A DNA stretch of 64,000 nucleotides from Methyloversatilis sp. (GTDB taxonomy: Bacteria > Pseudomonadota > Gammaproteobacteria > Burkholderiales > Rhodocyclaceae): contig NZ_JAUYRO010000054.1 of assembly GCF_030696805.1 (NCBI RefSeq), positions 62,001 through 126,000 of the forward strand. The letters run 5' to 3'. The position numbers and the translations under genes were made by a program. Shown here piece by piece: positions 61,930 to 64,000 of the stretch (position 1 is the first letter of the stretch; each line of letters opens with the position of its first letter). Below the pieces are notes generated by a model. The model saw only the letters and a list, made by a program, of their open reading frames with translations, was not told the DNA's origin and did no database searches.

Positions 61930-63966
61930 TCAGACCCGGAAGCGCGCGCCGGCTTCTTCCAGGCTGCTGGCGAGCGCACGCAGATGCTGTGCTTCGCCCG
62001 CCATGGCGGCGATGGCGTGGCTGTTTTCCTCGGTCATCTGCGCGATCTGCTCGATCTTGCGTGCGACCTCGTGACTGGCCGTGGTCTGTTCGCTGACCGA
62101 TTCGGCGATGCCGCTGATGCCGCTCGATGTCGACGCGGCCGCTTCGGCGGCACGGCCGAGCGCTTCGACCACGCGGGTGAGTTGCTGACGCGAGGCGCTG
62201 ATCGCGTCAGACCCGCGCCGCACCACGGCATCGACACCCGCGGACTGCGCATCCAGCGTGCGCGTGACGGCTTCGATCTCCAGCGCCGATGCGGCCGATT
62301 TCTCGGCCAGCTTGCGCACTTCGTCAGCGACCACCGCAAAGCCGCGCCCCTGCTCTCCTGCACGGGCCGCCTCAATGGCCGCGTTGAGCGCCAGCAGGTT
62401 GGTCTGTTCGGCGATGTCCTTGACCTGCCGCGTCATGCCGCCGATGGCACGCGTGCTATCCACGAAGGCGCTCGCGGCTTCGGAAATTTCTCCCACCACC
62501 TGACCGACGTCGTCCAGCTCACCGCTCACGGCGTCGATCGCGCGTCGCCCCTGATCGGCTTCATCGCGACTGGCGTCAGCGTGGTGGCGCATGCCGGACG
62601 CACTATCCGACACGCTGTTGATCGAAACCGACAGTTCTTCGATGGTAGCCGCCATGGCCGATGCGGACTGGCTCTGGTGGGCCGATGCATGACTGATCTG
62701 CTGGGTCGCACTGGCGACCACATGGGTCACTTCCGACACTGCTGACGCCGAGGCTTTCACACGTGCAATCAGCGTCGACAAGCCATCGGCCATGCGGTTG
62801 AAGCTGGCAGCGATATCGCCGAACTCGTCACGGCTCGCAATGTCGATGCGCGCGGTCAGATCGCCATCGGCAAGCTTCTGTCCGCCTTCGATGGTGCGCC
62901 GGATATCGTCCTGAAGGGACAAGTAAAGCCCGAGCGCGAGATACAGCGACAGCAGCAAACCGGCAGCCAGCGTTACAGCGATGAACACCTCCTGGCGCAC
63001 CAGTCTGCTTCGATGTGCATCGAGGCTGGCATCGAGACTGGACAGCAGCGTGCGAGCGGTGCCCAGTGCGGCATCGACCGGCGCGCTTGCGCGGGCAAAC
63101 ACTTCGGCCGGGGGCAGGTCGAAGGATTGGCTGATCACCGAACTTTCGATCATCTGCGCGGTGGCGCCAAAGGCATCGCGCAGCGCCGCCACATCGGTGG
63201 TGATTGCGCCCGCATAGACCGGCGCATTCTTCAGCACGCGTTCGAGCATGCGTTCCGACGCGTCGATCTGCGCCCTCGACAACTGCATCAGGGAACCGAG
63301 TTCGACCGCCGTTTCAGGCGTCAGCGAGCGGGCAGCGCTGACGGACGCCGCCAGAACGTGCAGCCGGGCCAGATATTCGATCGTCTGCGGCATGATGCCG
63401 ATGGTCGCTTCCATCAGCGTAAAGCTGTCCGGGTAAGGATCGAAGGTCAGGCCCGATGCATCGGCCACCATGCGAAAATCGTTCAGCATGTTGATGATCA
63501 GGTCCGAATGCCGGCGGAAGTTCTCGCCGCCGGTGGCGCCGCTCATCAACTGGCGAACCGCCGTCCACTCGTCATTCATGCGATCGATTTGCGCCCCCTG
63601 ATCGAGCAGCGGGAGGTTCGCGTCGTTCTGCGCCCTCAGTTTCGCGATGACGGCAGCCACTTCGGCCGCCTTGGCTTCGACCTTGGGTGCCAGGCTGACG
63701 TCGCCGTTGAGCATCGACGAGGACATGCCGCGATGCTGCTGCACCGCAGCAAGCGCGCCGAGCAAGGTGCGCACGTAGTCGGCACCGACGCGTTCATCGT
63801 CGATCGTGTGCACGGCACCCAGACGGTCAATCGTCTGCAGCCCGGCCGTACCGAACAGCATCGACAACAGGATGCCCATGACCAGCATCATCTTCGGCGC
63901 GAACCGCAGGTGAGACATCAATGCCCGGGCGGGCGACAGCAGGACGTTCACTATTTGAATCTCCAT
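61930..63966 (-). CDS. Methyl-accepting chemotaxis protein
   Basis: A 678-residue receptor. TM1 near 25-43, a large periplasmic helical domain (about 45-330) with [18 protein letters not shown], the HRG pattern of nitrate-type (NIT-like) sensors, TM2 near 332-355, HAMP to about 410, then the signalling domain with the tip [20 protein letters not shown] and [19 protein letters not shown]. The C-terminus (GARFRV) lacks the CheR-docking pentapeptide. Only 34 bp of upstream sequence are present, so its promoter is not visible. The ligand is unknown. Confidence 0.93.
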   Translation of the reverse strand: MEIQIVNVLLSPARALMSHLRFAPKMMLVMGILLSMLFGTAGLQTIDRLGAVHTIDDERVGADYVRTLLGALAAVQQHRGMSSSMLNGDVSLAPKVEAKAAEVAAVIAKLRAQNDANLPLLDQGAQIDRMNDEWTAVRQLMSGATGGENFRRHSDLIINMLNDFRMVADASGLTFDPYPDSFTLMEATIGIMPQTIEYLARLHVLAASVSAARSLTPETAVELGSLMQLSRAQIDASERMLERVLKNAPVYAGAITTDVAALRDAFGATAQMIESSVISQSFDLPPAEVFARASAPVDAALGTARTLLSSLDASLDAHRSRLVRQEVFIAVTLAAGLLLSLYLALGLYLSLQDDIRRTIEGGQKLADGDLTARIDIASRDEFGDIAASFNRMADGLSTLIARVKASASAVSEVTHVVASATQQISHASAHQSQSASAMAATIEELSVSINSVSDSASGMRHHADASRDEADQGRRAIDAVSGELDDVGQVVGEISEAASAFVDSTRAIGGMTRQVKDIAEQTNLLALNAAIEAARAGEQGRGFAVVADEVRKLAEKSAASALEIEAVTRTLDAQSAGVDAVVRRGSDAISASRQQLTRVVEALGRAAEAAASTSSGISGIAESVSEQTTASHEVARKIEQIAQMTEENSHAIAAMAGEAQHLRALASSLEEAGARFRV

Positions 63967-64000
63967 GGCGGAAAGCTCTGGACAACTCGGGGACCGCGTT

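Overview
The window is high-GC chromosomal DNA from a betaproteobacterium. The gene orders lolB-ispE-tRNA-Gln-prs-rplY-pth-ychF, tsaE-amiC facing queG-slyX, and ftsY-ftsE-ftsX facing a pair of M16 peptidases, together with a polyhydroxyalkanoate phasin, PEP-CTERM proteins and a glutathione-independent formaldehyde dehydrogenase homologue, suggest Rhodocyclales, possibly a Methyloversatilis-like organism. The lineage is an inference and was not searched. No plasmid, phage, CRISPR or intact transposon was seen. The mobile-looking DNA consists of short REP-like intergenic repeats.

Layout. 0-8.5 kb: the end of a kdp potassium-pump operon with a KdpE-like operator, an AlgZ/AlgR-type two-component pair, divergent argH, then two tandem Ser/Thr kinases that each carry a cyclic-nucleotide-binding domain, ending in a fructosamine-kinase homologue. 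8.5-9.5 kb: a phasin gene whose near-consensus promoter has a run of ten C between -35 and -10. 9.6-17.6 kb: a CinA-like protein, ubiD, a histone-deacetylase-like hydrolase, and a minus-strand cluster of methyltransferase, haem-oxygenase-like iron enzyme and formaldehyde-dehydrogenase-like gene, plus small hypothetical genes. 17.4-19.6 kb: a tautomerase/DUF1127 pair divergent from a MocR regulator. 19.8-22.8 kb: PhoX plus two PEP-CTERM proteins, ending in a bidirectional terminator. 22.8-28.4 kb: an esterase, ubiA, ubiC, a His-rich repeat protein, ccoS and ccoI, all on the minus strand. 28.6-30.3 kb: a membrane protein, a 23-residue hydrophobic peptide and a hemerythrin. 30.3-46.2 kb: mostly housekeeping genes (cell wall, tRNA modification, translation, isoprenoid and PRPP synthesis, lipoprotein sorting, DNA repair, a dynamin-like GTPase). 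46.3-54.7 kb: ferredoxin, coaD, rsmD, the M16 pair, then ftsY, ftsE, ftsX and dacB. 54.8-64 kb: a chemotaxis block on the minus strand (cheV-cheV-cheY-cheZ-cheA, then two small genes) with two sigma-28-type promoters, and a chemoreceptor gene separated from it by about 950 bp of repeats.

How the genes work together. The chemotaxis block supplies kinase, response regulator, phosphatase and two CheV couplers, with the sigma-28 sites tying it and two uncharacterised small genes to flagellar timing. ubiC, ubiA and ubiD are three ubiquinone-synthesis steps at two loci. ccoI and ccoS serve cbb3 oxidase assembly. The most unusual signals are the poly-C phasin promoter, the kinase/CNB pair coupled to a deglycation-type kinase, the sigma-28 promoter on an unknown gene, and two 170-bp repeats that differ at two positions.
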